Shown here piece by piece: positions 12,201 to 27,200 of a stretch of DNA of 56,297 bases. Each line of letters begins with the position of its first letter. Position 1 is the stretch's first letter. The stretch comes from Diphasiastrum complanatum (taxonomy: Eukaryota; Streptophyta; Lycopodiopsida; Lycopodiales; Lycopodiaceae). The notes below the pieces were generated by a model. The model saw only the letters and a program-made list of their open reading frames with translations. It was not told where the DNA came from and did not search any database. Location: positions 70,132,506 to 70,188,802 of the forward strand of contig CM055094.1 of NCBI GenBank assembly GCA_029204225.1. Reading direction: 5' to 3'. Both the position numbers and the translations under genes were made by a program.

Positions 12201-15200
12201 GTCATGAGATAGGTGTGCACATGGCTTGGAGTCTCTCTCCTTGGAAGTATACAAGGGGAGGAGGACTCATTTGCCATCCATTCTATCTACCTAGGAGAAG
12301 GTCGTTGGAGAGCATGTGCACGGCCAGGATGAGTGCTAGTTTGGGGCAGGAGATGGCTGAGAGCTTAGGCAGTGGTATGGGACACTGTCTAGGATGGTGG
12401 TTGGATCCCGCTTGATATGGTCACAGGCCAGGGCACGGAGGGTGGACCCGGATTAGGTCTTACGACGGGGTGGAACGTGAATCGTTCGGTCTGTTGTGGT
12501 TAACCGACACCTGGAGGTTTGCAATAAGTAGAGTTGTAACATATGGTATCAGAGCCACTGCATGTTGAAAGCAGGTGCGTTGATCCATAGTTAATTTCTT
12601 GTATGTTTTGAATCATTTGACGGAATTCAATTCGGGCAAGAATTGTGTGTTTTATGCACTTTTTTGTTCCTTCTTTCCGCTGGTTTTCGAGTTTTTAATG
12701 GATTTAAAAAAAATAGTTTTGGGGCCCTCAGCGTGCTGCCACGTGGATTGTCCAGGGGCGGGCAGTTGGCAATCTCCAGCGGTTTTCAGTTCCGCTCAAG
12801 TAATAGGTAGTGGATAGGTATTCCGCGGACACCCACTTTAAAAAAAATAGTTTTTTTTGTCTTCTATCCCCGCTGACCAGCAGTGAAGACCTGTGGAAGC
12901 ATGTTCTTGTAGATCTAGTGATGAGCTTGGAATGCAGGATTCCAAGATTTCTCCTCAGGACAAGATATTAAGAGACAATTCCATAAGGAATGGGTTACTT
13001 TTCTGGAATGGAAGGGTTTGTGTGCTAGAAAATGATGACATTAGGGCCCAAATCCTGCATGAATGTCATGACAGCCTGTGTGCAGGGCACCCGAGCTCAC
13101 AAAGGACGCTTGACTTGATAAAAAGGAACTTTTATTGGCCAAACTTACAAGTCAAGTGGAGGCATATGTTCGCAAGTGTGGACAATGCCAAGTTAATAAA
13201 GTTGAAAGACTTAAGGCAGTTGGTTTACTAATGCCCTTGGAAATTCCCGAAAGAAAGTGGGAAAGTATTTGAATGGACTTTGTGGTTGGGCTACCTCGGA
13301 TGGGGAAGCAAAATGATGCTCTTTGGGTCAAAGTTGACAGGTTAACCAAAATGGTGCAATTCATACCAACCAAGCAAACTGTCAAAGCTTCTAAACTTGC
13401 TCAGCTTTTCGTTGAAAAGTTGTTCAGGTTGTTTGGTTTGCCGAATGACATTGTTAGAGATGGAGATCCTAAGTTCACTGGCAAATTCTGGCAGGCGGTC
13501 TTTGAGAAATTAGAGACCATGTTAAGTATGGGGCCATCAGATCATCCTGAATCAGATGGTTAGACAGAGAGGATGAACCAGTCTATGGAAGACATGCTTC
13601 GGGCATATGTTTTCAGAAGACAGTCGGATTGGGAAAGGTACCTTCTAATGATTGAGTTTGCGTATGACAGTGCAAAGCACTCAACGATGGGTTTTAGTCC
13701 ATTTTCTCTGATGTATGGTTTCCAGCCTAGGGCTCCCATTTCAGTGGGCCTCAAAGGCCTAAAGGTTATTGCTCGTTGCTTGCGAGAACGTAAAAACAGC
13801 TCAGGATAGATCCTAGTTTTACGCCAATCAAAGGGACAACCTAGGGTCTATGAGGAGGGGGCTTGGGCATATCTTAGAATCCCAAAAGACTCTAAGGTAT
13901 TAAAGACTGGAAAATGTCCTAAGTTATCACCTCGTTATGCAGGACCATTCCGAATAGTAAAGAAACTCCATCGGAATGCTTATCAGCTGGAACTTCCTTA
14001 GGGTGTTAAGATTCATCTAGTTTGTCACATTAGTCATTTAAAGGAACGACTTGGTGGAAAGGATGACTTGATACTTTAGGAGGACCTAGTTCAGCTTGAG
14101 GACCTGACATGCATTGTTGATGTGCGTCAATGTGGACTTAGAAACCGGCAAGTAACTGAGTACTTGGTTCGTTGGAAAGGAAGTTCCGAGGACGATACTT
14201 GGGAAAAAGAACATGACCTTAGATTGAGATTCCTAGATTTTCTTCCTTAGATAAGGAATTTTTTTAGGAGGGAATGTTAGGGACCCCACTCCCTTGGGTC
14301 CCAAACCCAAACTTGAGACTGGACGATGACTGGGCTTGTAGACTTGACCGGTGACTCGTTAACCTGCATGGTTGCCCCGTGTCATGATCTAGGTGTGCAC
14401 ATGGCTTGGAGTCTCTCTCCTTGGAAGTATACAAGGGGAGGAGGACTCATTTGCCATCCATTCTATCTACTTAGGAGAAGGTGGATGGAGAGCGTGTGCA
14501 CGGCTAGGATGAGTGCTAGCTTGGGGTAGGAGATTGCTGAGAGCCTAGGCAGTGGTATGGGACACTGTCTAGGATGGAGGTCGGATCCCGCTTGATATGG
14601 TCACAGGCCAGGGCACGGAGGGTGGACCCGGATTAGGTCCTATGGCGGGGTGGAACGTGATACGTTCGGTCTCTTGTGGTTAACCTCCTGGAGGTTTGCA
14701 GTTTGTAGAGTTGTAACAGTAATGGCCCAGGTTCAGGAGAGGGGACAATTCCTATGGCAGCTATGGGAGGTGTTGGGGAGAGAGCACAGGGTGGAACACA
14801 CGCACGCCCTAGAGTTAGGCCACAACCACATGTAGCTATACAGGACAGGGCCAACAGATATCGATAGACCACAGTGCCTGCAGGGTGCCAGTGGACACAC
14901 CATGAAGCAGCCACCAAACTTACATGCCAGTTTTTTTATAGTGGCTACCTTGTTGGCCGACACCACTATCTTTCGTGACATGATGAGGGAGATTGCAACT
15001 TGTGATTGTTGGCAAAAGGACGAGCTCTAATACCAAAATTTGTTGGCCTTGATTCTAGCTCGAATGATCGACTTGAATTTGACAGTCCTTGTAGGCTGTC
15101 AGAGTTGTTACCAAACAAAAGAAAAACAATGAATTATAAAAGATCGAATCGAATTACACTCCCCCTTAAGCTTATTGCTAGGCATCTAAATGGAAATTTA

Positions 15201-18200
15201 ACATACTAACTAAGGTAACATGTTTATCTCTTAACAATGGCTTTGTCAAAATGTCAACCAACATACTCTATCGGTGTGACAATAACTTAATTCAACATCT
15301 TTACTCTGAACTTTCTCTCTAAGAAAATGAAATTGAACTTCAATGTGTTTAGTTCGTGGGTTCAAATGCAGCTTTGATTGTCGCAATGAAGTATAGTTAG
15401 TCTGATTTGCTGAAAATTCAAATTTTGCAGTAATCTTCTGAGCCAAATGATCTCCTTCACTGTAGAGGTGGCTGCAACATATTCGGACTCTGTGGAGGAC
15501 AAAGAAATGCATGTCTACCTTCGAATGTTCCATGAAATGGGTCCTTTTGCAAGAAAACACAAGTAGCCAGAGGTGGACAAAGTATAGTGCTTAGTGGCTT
15601 GTATGTATCTCAATGCTCTTTGGAGAGCTTTCTAGTGAGGTAGGCCTGGATTCGACATATACTGCGACAATGTGTTGACTGTGTATGCTCAATCAGGTTG
15701 TGTGCAGATCATGGCATACATGATCGACCCAACTATCGACTGATAGGGGTATTTGCACATTTCTTTTTGCTTTGCTTCACTCTTTGAGCACATGTCCTTC
15801 GACAGCTTGAATCCTGGATCCATGGGCGAGTCTATCGACTTGCAGTCTTCCATGCCATACCTGTGGAGTACACTGGTTAGATATTTTTACTGGCTTATTT
15901 GTTTGCTCTATCTCTTGTGACTCCATATCGAGTAAGTAATGCACTGGGCCCGAATCAGTCATTTCAAATTCTTTTGAAAGTAGAGCTTTTTTCTCATGCA
16001 GTAGCTGATTTGAATTGTTGATGATTAAAGAATCATCGACATATAATGCTATTATAACATACCTTGTTTGAGTGCCATAATTGGGCATTTGAATTACTCA
16101 CATTTGCAGCAAGTGCATAATCACGACTCAAGATATACAAATTATCGTCTTTGTTGGCAGAGAGGATTTCATTAGATTCATCATCCAAAATAGTACATTG
16201 TCTAGAGTTGAACAAAGCTCTATAGCCTTGATCCATGATCTTGCTGATAGACAATAAATTCTTTGTTGATCTGGGTACATAAAGTACACCATCAAGTACT
16301 CCAGAGATGCCATCTGGAAACTGAAGGCGAATAGATCCTTGGCCTTCGATCTTTTAGGAGCGAGTCATCGAAGTAGATATACTTCGAATATGATACTGAG
16401 TTGTTCGAAAAAGAACTTGCATGGAGTCATGTGCTGAGAAGCACCTAAATCGAGATACCATTGCTGGGTCTCTCTACTTTGTTGATCTTGTACCATTAGC
16501 AGCGTTGGATCTTCGTGGGAGTTTTTGGCAGAATCAGAGTGTCATGTTGCTACTGCATCTTCTTCTTTGCTTCATTGTGCTTGAGAACTCGACAGTCCTT
16601 GATGTCGTGGTTAGTTCTCTTGCAGTACTTGCAAAAGAGTTTGGTCTTTGGTTTTGGTTGTTGTCGATCGTGCTCTTGTTGTTGTTGCTGGTTCAAATCA
16701 ATCTGCTCAGCTTTTGTCTTCTTATTTTTTGGATTCTTCTTCCTCTGAGACCATGAAGAGAGCAAAAAGCAGTTAGGGGTCTGCGACAGCCGTGCACTCT
16801 CCGAATCAGATATTCTACGTGTGTCGACGAATCGAGTATCAGTAACATAGGAGAAATAATCAGAAAGCATTCGACAGTACTAATGCAAGTAAGAAAATAG
16901 AGAATTTGTATAATAGATGTGGTGATAACAACGATCAGATCATGAATAATGTTGTGCCCGAAAACGGTTCACAGTACTGATGCGCTGTGCGTTGTGATCC
17001 TACTAAGCTGATTACAGATTAAGACAATATCTCTACTTCTTGAATTGCTCACACTCTCTCTTGAGATCTCCGATACTGAGGAATCGGATAATCTGATACA
17101 ATTAAGTTCTTGTTTCAAACTCTAGATCACGCATCTATTTTGATGATCATATGCCTTGTTTTGATTTATTGTATATATACAAGTTTATAGAGATCGTGCG
17201 CTAACCAAAAGGGGTTTAGGCACGATGTAGACTTTACAAGATAAGGCTAAACAATTTAGTGTAAATTGTTCAGTATGCAGGCGTAAAACGGAGCAGTTAT
17301 TGCGTAAGAGCATGTTCGAGCGATGGCGTAGTCTGAAATAGATTCAACATAGGAAGAGCTCCATTTTGAGTGGTGCCATTTGACATTCGATAGTTTGACA
17401 ATGGTCGAAAATGTTGACGGTGTCGACAAGCCCAATAGTATTGATAGAGTTGATAGTTCGATGTCAACGGTGGATACTCGAACTCGAATATTTGTTGTCG
17501 ACCGTCCTTCGATTTCCACTTTGAGTCGGCGTCTTCAGGTTTTACTTCTGTAAGTATAACAACATCTTGTGTGTGACATAGACCTTAGTGATTGCAGAAA
17601 AGTGGTGATTTTGGCTTGTAATACTGAGAAACTTATAATGGGATGATTGCATGAGTCATCATTGCAATAAAAAAATGCCAATATGATTCATGCCGTTGTT
17701 ACCACTGTTGTGCCTCTTTTAGACTCCATTTCAGTAGCATGTACATCATCCCTTTCTATTCTACGTCTCATTATCAAACCTCCTGGTGGCTCTGCACTTG
17801 GTGCTTCCAAAATAATAGATTCACCTATTTTGCGACATCCGTAGGGAATGGTAACATGTAGGCTTGAAAAAATGAATTTGAAGTATGATTGTTGCACATG
17901 CTAGAAATATTTTCTTGAAAGCTGGATCTATACAAGATTTCCTCACTTATATTACCCTCTCCTTTTTGCTCATGCTATAGTTTTTTACGGATATCAGATC
18001 TAGCATGCTCATATGCTTTTTATAAATAGATTCTAGTGCTTGAAGTAAGAAATCAAAGTTCTAGAAATCATCACGATACTGATAGTGTGAAAAATAGCAC
18101 TGTCCAAATGCTTTTATTGATCAGGCACCTTTAGTGAGACTACGCAGTCCTTAGATGACTTGTATTTGGCCGTCTGAAGTTAGATTAATTTCTGCAATCG

Positions 18201-21200
18201 CGGGTCAAGATACAAGCAGCGTGTTGCAAAACTATATTTTACAATGTTATATGTTATACATGAGAATGGTCTCTCTTGGTTGCATTTGCTTTGGCAGTTC
18301 AAATTCCAAGGAGTGAACTTCAGGTTTTACTCACCGGAGAAGCTGCTGAACGATTTGGTGGTCGGGTAGCTGAAAAATTTAAATTTCTTGAAAAGTATGT
18401 ATCTGTGAAACTCCATATTCTTGCTTGATTACTTTGTTTGTAGGAGTCAACCTTGCAAAATATGTACTGTAGTGTTCAAGCGGAGTTCTGGGATTTGTCC
18501 CCTGCTGACATGAGCACCAATCAGAGTTGCTATTCAGACTGGTTCTGTATATGGCTTGTCTTTGCTGAGATTTATGTAGACTGTCTGTGTAGTTTTGCTT
18601 TCAGAATTTGATATTTGTTTATTTATTCCAGAAATCGTAGAGATGCTGCTGGAAGACGACCGAATGATCCTCTGTTTGATGCTCGCACTTTGTTTTTACC
18701 TCCAGAGTTTTGCAAATCTCTTTCAGGTGGTCAGGTATATGTTGTTTCTTGGTTGAATAAATAATCATGTGCAATGCTGCAGACTAATATGTTGAAAGAA
18801 CAGGCTTCTTAGATTATCCTACAGATGTGTCATACTATTTTCATCGACTACTTCCCTGAAATCATACCAACTTGACGCCCTAACATATAGTAGGTGCCAC
18901 CATTTGTCATATTGTAGAGGGTATTTGCTCTTAGATTTGGGCATTTTTTGAGTTTGCAGCGGCAATGGTGGGAGTTCAAATCAAAGCACATGGACAAAGT
19001 CTTGTTCTTCAAGGTATGATCTCTTGTTGAAAAAGTAGATATGTTCTGTAATTACAATGTCTAAAATGCTAAACTCAAAGCTGCTTGTTTGCAGATGGGA
19101 AAGTTCTACGAGCTGTTTGAGATGGATGCTCACATTGGAGCTCAGGAGCTCGATCTTCAATACATGAAGGTATTTCTCCAAACTATTTGAATTGCACAAG
19201 TTACTCGCTTGTGAGATGTTGGAGCTATTCTAGTTCATCCATTTGGTCTTCTCAGTTTACAGCTTGTTGATGGTGTCTTTTGTGTTCAGAGGAAGGGGTC
19301 TTCATTTTTGTGTTGATTTTGGTGTATTTTCTGGGTTAACATAGTTGGGTTGTTGAATAAGCAGCTTCACAATTAAATGGTTAATTTTGGGAGCTATTTT
19401 ACAGCTTTCACTCAATGTTGTAACTAAAAGGTAGTAACTTTACATGTTATTAGATTGTAGTATTTGCTTTCTTTTTATAAATTTGGTTAGAGGAGGATGT
19501 TGCCATGCACATATATCTGCATTGATAAAGAGCTTTTTCGTTGTCGAACAAGAATGTTGGTGTCCCTTTTTTTAAGGCTTCATGCTGTCAAAGAGAGAGA
19601 GAGACAAAACTAAGCTTAATCTTTGGAGATTTAGAGTTAATGCTTGTTAAGAGATTAGGCTTTCATCATAAGCTTGTATAACAATTTGTAATAGACTTTG
19701 CTCCTTTGGGATCGAACTACTGCTTGACATGAAAGGACAAATCACTTCTTAACCTATTTGCTTGTCTTTGCTTGGATCTTGAAAATAGGATTTGAAGGTG
19801 GATGAGGAAAACCCCTTAGAATCGCTTGCCTTACATTAACTTTTGCTAACTCAAGCATTTCATTCATTTGAGTTTGAAAATTAGCTGCATTAGGCACTTT
19901 TTGAGGAATTCGTACCGTAACAGGGTTAGCTAGCCCTAAAAACCATAATTAAGCTCGAAAGGGCTCATTTAAGTACTTCCATTCTTTTTGTCATTGTAAG
20001 CAAACTCCAACAGTGGCAAGTACTTCTTTCACTATGTTTGCTTGTTTCCAACCAAATGCCCTAAGCATATCCTCTAAATTTTGGTTGACTCTCTCAATTT
20101 GGCCATTTGCTTCAAGATGTTTTGTATAGCTCATTCTTAATTGGACCTCAAGTTTGGCCATAATTGTAGTTCAAAAGTTCTCAGTGAATCGAGTATCTCT
20201 GTCAGATACTATGGATGGCGGTAATCCATGAAGTTTGAACACATGCTCGATAAATAGGCTAGCTACTCTAGACGCATCAATCTTTTACGTGTTGGAATAA
20301 GTGAGCCATTCTAGTGAGTCACTATAACCAAGATAGAATCATGTTGTAATTGCATACGAGGTAAGTTGGTGACAAAGTCCTTGGACATATTCTCACATCT
20401 CCCTTTTGGCACAAGTAGTGGGTGTAAAACTCCAGAAGTCTTGATGCTTTCGGCTTTATTGACCTGGCACGTCAAATAGTGTGTCACATAATGGTAAACA
20501 TCCTTCTTCAATTTTGGCCACAAGAAGTTGGGTAAGATCAGCTCATAGGTCTTATCTACTAGGATGACTAGCACTAAGGCTATCATGACATAAATGGACA
20601 ATCTAAGCTGGAATAAGAAGTTTGCCATTTCTCTTAACCATAACATCTTCTATGGTATATCTAAGGTAAGTGTGAGCAAAAAGACTAGAACTTTCCTCCT
20701 GAGATTCTACTTGTGCAAGATTTACCTCTCTCACAATTTTCTTACAATGACGATGCTCTTGCTGAGCCTCTCTAATCTTAGCAATCAGGTCACTTTCAAT
20801 GACCACAAAAGACATCTAATACAATATACGAGATAATGCATCAGCCACACGATTTTTGGCACCCTACTTGTATCGAATTTCCATGTGAAATTCCTACATC
20901 AACTTAGCCCACCTGGCCTGACGCCTTCTTAGGTTTGCTGGTTGCAGAAGTATCTCAAATTGTTATGGTCGGTGTACACTTAGAATTCCACACCATACAA
21001 ATAATGCCTCTATGCCTTCAAAGTGTGGACTATGGCATACAACTCTTTCTCATGAGTTGGATAATTATTTATTGTAGGGTTGAGCTTCTTGCTCTCAAAA
21101 GCCACATGCCTACCCTCTTGCATCAGAACTGCTCCAATGAAAATGTCACTTGCATATGTTTCTACGACAAGGGTCCAACAATTTTCAAGGTGACGAAGTC

Positions 21201-24200
21201 AACCACAACTTGTTTCAAAGCATCAAAACTTCGCTGTTGAACTTTCGTCCACTTATTTTTTTGTAACATATCGATCAATTTCTTTTTAAAATAATTCGCT
21301 CTTTCTATCATTAGCAAATAATAAGTTATCCCTCAAAGTTGACAACATAGTTCTTAGGTTACTTACATGCACAACATCACCACAATTATAAAAAAGCAAC
21401 AAAATTAACCACAAACTTGCCCATAAACAATCTAAGCACATCATTCATGAACATCATAAATGTTGCAGGGGTGTTAGTAAATCCAAAGGGCATAACTAGA
21501 AGTTCATAGTGCTCAAAGCGAGTCCAGAAGGTAGTCTTATGGATGTCCTCTTCACGAACACTCACCTAATGGTAATCACTCTTCAAGTCAATTTTGCTAA
21601 ACACTGTAGCCCCATGGAGGGCATCTAAAAGATCATCTATTCGTGGCATAGGATAATGATGCTTAACAATTATCTTGTTCAAGTCTCGATAATCCACACA
21701 CATCCTCCAAGACCTATTTTCCTTTTTTACCAGAATGATCAGAGAGGCAAAGGGGGAGAAGTTAGGTCTTACCTACCCTTTGGTGAGATGGTCCTCAATC
21801 ATGTTTCTGACCTCTTCTTCCTCTTTCAGAATCATTTTATAAGGTGGTATTAACAAGAGATGATCTAGGAATTAACTTAATCTTATGTTTCACATTTCTC
21901 TTAGGGGGTAAAATAGATGGAAGTTCATTAATGAACGCGTCCCTCCTTCGTAATCTGACCTGGGTTCTTAGTAAGGTAAGTTTGTTTTTGACATACATCA
22001 TATTCACAAACAGAAATAGACATCATACAAGAAACATACATACATACACTTACAATGAACCTTATGCAATCACGTCACCGTGATCAAACATACATCATAT
22101 TCACAAGTAGACAACTAAAGAAGTACAAGGAAATTGTTACCTATATTGTGCCGCTCTCAATAACTGTGGCAAAAGAACTGAATCCACCTTGCGAATCACC
22201 GACACATTCATGAGTCATGGAGCACCTTGAGGTTTTGCCTGTTCAAGCTCTTCAATCTTTATCGGATCTACCTTCTCAACTTGCAACCTATAAGTTGTTC
22301 AGGAAGGGTTACGTGGACACTCCTTCCACTTATGTCGCTTCTAATAACCTTTTTATCTACAATTCTTTTACAAAGGTCACCACGGGCCGGTGATTTAGCC
22401 ATTTCGGTATTTCACAAAAAGAACATCTGTGCATGAAGCTGTAAATAGCTGGGGCAGGGAGTAAAAGCTAAAACAGATCAAGCTGTAAAACAATCAGTAT
22501 TTTAATGTGCAAGCATCTTTTACATGTTTAATTCAGAGTATATGCTCTATTAAAATCATGTGGATGGTATGTATAACACCAATACGAGAAAGAAGGCCCA
22601 GGCCATCCAGCTAGCTATGCGAGGCCAAGCAATCCCAAAGTATAGCTTACCAGTCCATGCCTCCTGAAAGGGGGTAGGCAAATTTCTGTTAGCAGATTCC
22701 AGAGAATCCCCAGATGCCGAGCCAAGCTGAAACACAGAGCATCTCTCACCCAAGACCGAGGAGGTCTCAGAAGGAGGAGAGCAGAAGAAGCTGAGAGCCG
22801 AGGATTACTAGCTAGGATGACAGATTATTTCTATGTGAGCCTACATGGTGAATCCCAGAGAAGGAACGACCATGTAGGAGCTAGTAATGTTCCTAGGCAA
22901 TTCCTAGGCAATGTAAATAAGTATAAATTAGAGTGAGCCACCTTTTGATGGTGACCTCTAGTGGAGGGGCTATTTCCACATGTAATTTTTAAATTAGTGG
23001 AATTGCCACTTAGGCTCCACATGGGCAGCCCTCTTGCTTATTTAAGGGCCCCCCTCTCTTGTGAGGGAGCTTTTTATTGTATTATCATTTCTCTTGCATG
23101 AATAAAGAAGATCCTCCACGAGTTCTTGACAATTGAGAAGCTCCTTGTTCATGGCTATTGTCTTGAGTGAAATTCCTATGAACATGCTTTGATTTCTTGT
23201 TGTGGTTGTGGATTAATTAGATTTCTTGCTTTCTTTCTTGCAATGTGGAATGTAGATGTGGATTAGCTTTCTTGTTTCTTGTTTGTGTAATTTCAGCATG
23301 CAGGTAAACTATATAGGCTGAGATTGTGGATCTGATCTTGCATATTCACCAACAATCCTGTCCTTGATTGTTCTTGGGCGAGAAGATACGTGAATACCCG
23401 GGGCCGCTAAACTACGGAAGTAAGCTCTGCTTCCAAGTATTTGAAGCCCTAGGGAGAAAAATGAGCGAGCGGAAACAGACGGCAAGCCGACGAGGCGAGC
23501 GAGACTCGCAAGAGGTTCTCAAGAGGGCTGGAATGTAGTGGCCATTGAGAAATCTCCATTTATGCGGAACAGTTTTGCGGACAATAAGCACCTGGTTTTA
23601 CGGAAGCGAACGAAGTTCCATGCTTTTCCAAGTGCCAAGCGGAACGACCTCACCTGACATGTGTTGCAGTGGATCCTGCAACAGATTAGGGGTGGATAAT
23701 GTTAGCAGATTTCAGAGAATCCCCAGATGCCGAGCCAAGCTGAAACACAGAGCATCTCTCACCCAAGACTGAGGAGGTCTCAGAAGGAGGAGAGCAGAAG
23801 AAGCTGAGAGCCGAGCATGAGAGCCGAGGATTACTAGCTAGGATGACAGATTATTTCTATGTGAGCCTACAGGTGAATCCTAGAGAAGGAACGACCATGT
23901 AGGAGGGAAGGGCTATTTCCACATGTAATTTTTAAATTAGTGGAATTGCCACTTAGGCTCCACATGGACAGCCCTCTTGCTTATTTAAGGGCCCCCCTCT
24001 CTTGTGAGGGAGAAGCTCCTTCCTTGTTCATGGCTATTGTCTTGAGTGAAATTCCTATGAACATGCTTTGATTTCTTGTTGTGGTTGTGGATTAATTAGA
24101 TTTCTTGCTTTCTTTCTTGCAATGTAGAATGTAGATGTGGATTAATTAGCGTTCTTGTTTCTTGTTTATGTAATTTCAGCATGCAGGTAAACTACATAGG

Positions 24201-27200
24201 CTGAGATTGTGGATCTGATCTTGCATATTCACCAACAATCCTGTCCTTGATTGTTCTTGGGTATTCCAGGCATCAAGAAATGGGTGTTTCTTGACTCTTG
24301 GGATGCTAGTATGCTGTAGGTAGTTTGTTTCTTGATTCTTGTTTCTTGTGGTGTAATTTAATCTTGATGCTTTTATGTTTCCTGATTTCTTAGAATAGTT
24401 TGGTAAATGGATTTGTTGATTGCTCCCTAATTCAGAACGCTAATCTATTGAGCAAGGATTGGTTACATGGCTTGTAAATGCATGTAGCTGGATTGGACGA
24501 AACTGTTTCATCCCACTGACAGGTTGGGAATTCAAACGTTGAACTGACAAGTAATTTGCCTGGAAACAGTTCTAAACAAGTGGACCCATCTAAAAAGAAC
24601 TGAGTTCTGGAAATGGGCAGAAAAACCCGGTTTCCAGAGCGGAAACCACCAACGGAGAGAGATAATAAAAGAGTAACCGTGTTTACAGATTCTGGCTGGA
24701 ATTTGTGAACAATGGCTGTAGCCCTTAATGGTAATTCACGCCTATAAGGTACTTGCCTTCTTCCCTTGAGGCCATCTAGCTATCAAAAGAGTAAGGAAGA
24801 TAATGACACTACCATTGCCCCCCCTTGAAAGCATGCTTCGAAATTAACCCACCCTGCCCTAAGTTAGTATGGGAAGTGAACTCTCTGAAACCCACTTTTG
24901 AAGGGCGCATGCAGTAAAAGAAGGTAGTTGTGTAATGCCTTGATCATTGGGATAACTTTAGATGCAGAATAATATGATTTATTTGTGGATGCATGGGTTC
25001 AAATTTGAAAGGCATGTTGTGATTGCAGCTAGTGCTTAACTGATCAATCTTACTGTTAAAACCTAAAAAGGACTCAATTTTCAAGCCTTGTAAATTGTAC
25101 ACGTCTCAGTGGCCACTCGGCGACCTCGTCTATATTCTCTACATTTCAAAGATAATATATGCAAATTGCAGATTAGCTTACATTCAATTAAGAAGCTGCA
25201 AAATTCTTGATTGGCTTTATTCTACACTCGAAGCTTGGTCCTTCATTAGGGGCGAGCTTTCCATACTGGGAGGATGTTAATATACATTTAGGTTGAATAT
25301 CTAGGATGTTGATAACATGCATGTGTGCTGTTGCACATTGAAGTTGATAACATGCATTGCACATTGAAGTTACTTTAGCTTTACTTGCTGGTTCCATGTC
25401 ATTGTTGTTGAGAATGTATGCCTGAGAACACTTTTGAATTGCTTGGCTAGAGTGCTCGTGGGTGTCAGAAGCTACTTGAACTTTTTCTGTCATTTCCAGG
25501 GCAATCAACCACACTGTGGCTTTCCTGAGAAGAACTATTCCGACAATGTGGAAAAATTAGCTCGAAAGGTTTGCAAACTTTTTACCACGAATTTTTTGTT
25601 GTTAAGGACAAGAATTATTTGTCGTTAAAGACAAAAATTGAGCATTTAGAGACATGTCCCTTGACAACTTGGCTTGTGACTGACAGGGTTATAGGGTCCT
25701 TGTTGTTGAGCAAATAGAGACACCTGAGCAGCTAGAACAACGTAGAAAGGAAACAGGTGCCAAAGACAAGGTCAAATATCCCTATCTTTAACATTTGAAT
25801 TAATGCTTGCATTTTGGCTTTAACGAAGGCCATAGAATCATATCTTTGTTTTTATGTCAATTGTTTCTGAAGTGACTCTAGCAGTACTCCCCTGGTTGCA
25901 GGTTGTCAATCGTGAAATTTGTGCTGTAATCACCAAGGGTACCATGCTAGATGGTGACATGGTCGCTGCAAATTCTGATGCGGCTTTTCTTTTGGCAATA
26001 ACTGAGACTTTTGACAAAGTGACTAGTACTTCAGAAGGAGCTCTTGTCTTAGGTATATGTGCAGCAGATGCAGCAACAAGTTTATTCATGCTAGGCCAGG
26101 TAAAAGACGGGTTATGTGGATATGGGTATTTACTTATTTGCATGTCGTATGTAATATTTTGATAGCCACTGTTAGTGTGCTACCTGGTGAAGTTCAAATG
26201 CCTTTTAGAATATTGTACATGCTTGTCATTGTGGTCTCCAATTTTCCTCTCTTTTGTAAGTTGTGGCAGCAATTACACGAGCTGACGAGTTCATCATCTC
26301 CCAAAAGAGGTCGTTTATTCAATATACATTACATTTTCACATTCAGATGAACTCTTAAGGTTCTTGTGCAGGTAGTCAAGATTGACTGTCCGTAGTTGAG
26401 GGCATCCTACTTCCAAGAATCTTGTTGCTTTCCTAATGCTTTCCTCCATGATGTTTATATTTTATTTTTTCAGATTTTGACTGAATTTTTTTGCATATCT
26501 GAAGATGTTGAGGCACATGGAAACAGAGGGGCATAGCAAATAGGTAACATTCGGGTCTTCTTTGCATGCATGTGGGATCTATGTAATGGTTTCAGTAAGC
26601 ATGCTAGTAGCTCGCTAAACCATAGAAAGGGAAGAGATAGCTTCATGTAGATGGTTGTCTTGAGCATTAGCATGGGGAATTCCTTTCACATGATTCCATG
26701 GTTTTCTAAGTGCTCTCATTCGTCAATGAAGGATTAACAAATGGTAAATGATTGCTCAAATTCTTAATATGTTGGAGTATCTCACTATTATGCATCACCA
26801 TGTCTTGGTAAATTCATATTATAAAGATTTTCAAAATGCATCTCAATTTGTGGCAATCAATGATAGTTTATTGGATCAATATACGATTGCATGAGCTTTG
26901 GTTAGATTGGGAAGTGTGAACAAAGCATAATACCTTTTTATTGTTTCATTGGTTGGAAGAATAGACCTATGAATTGTTTGCAAGTGCATGTGAAACTACT
27001 ATGATCGTGGTTGTTACATTGATCGTACTTGGATGAGGCTCCAACCATTGCTGCTTGGTGTTTGAGTATTGATGATCCAGTGGCCAAGGATTTAACTGAT
27101 CCCATGGCCAAGAGTTTCATGGGCAAGTCATCGAAGAGGCAAAGGGGGAGAAGCTAGGTCCTACTTGCCCTTTGATAGTCCTCAATTATGCTTCTGCTCC

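Larger units (their letters stand above)
12095..14718 (+). mobile_element. Deleted Ty3/gypsy chromovirus with two LTRs
   Basis: The LTRs are at 12095-12541 and 14275-14718 (about 445 bp, both TGTTAG...GTAACA). A primer-binding site TGGTATCAGAGCC follows the left LTR at 12544 and a purine tract (AGGAGGGAA) precedes the right one. Flanks read GTAGT on the left and GTAAT on the right, a 5-bp target duplication with one later change. Only integrase and chromodomain sequence remains inside; gag, protease, reverse transcriptase and RNase H are gone. It landed in the coding part of a hAT transposon. Confidence 0.9.
10831..15035 (+). mobile_element. hAT DNA transposon relic, split by an LTR element
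   Basis: The proposed left end is TAAGTTGCATC at 10831, whose exact reverse complement ends another hAT-like fragment at 36561. Next comes a cluster of GTTCC/GGAAC motifs (about 10850-10985), like the subterminal repeats of hAT elements. A BED finger is encoded from 11530 and a DUF659-like transposase start at about 14880-15030. The LTR element at 12095-14718 is inserted between them. The right end is missing. Frames are broken, so it is inactive. Confidence 0.6.

Noticed and set aside
15025-15160. Possible very short LTR between a GCTCTAATACCA primer-like site and a CCCCCTTA purine-tract complement
   Set aside because: No second copy of the 115-bp sequence was seen and the length is far below a usual LTR; I left it unlabelled.
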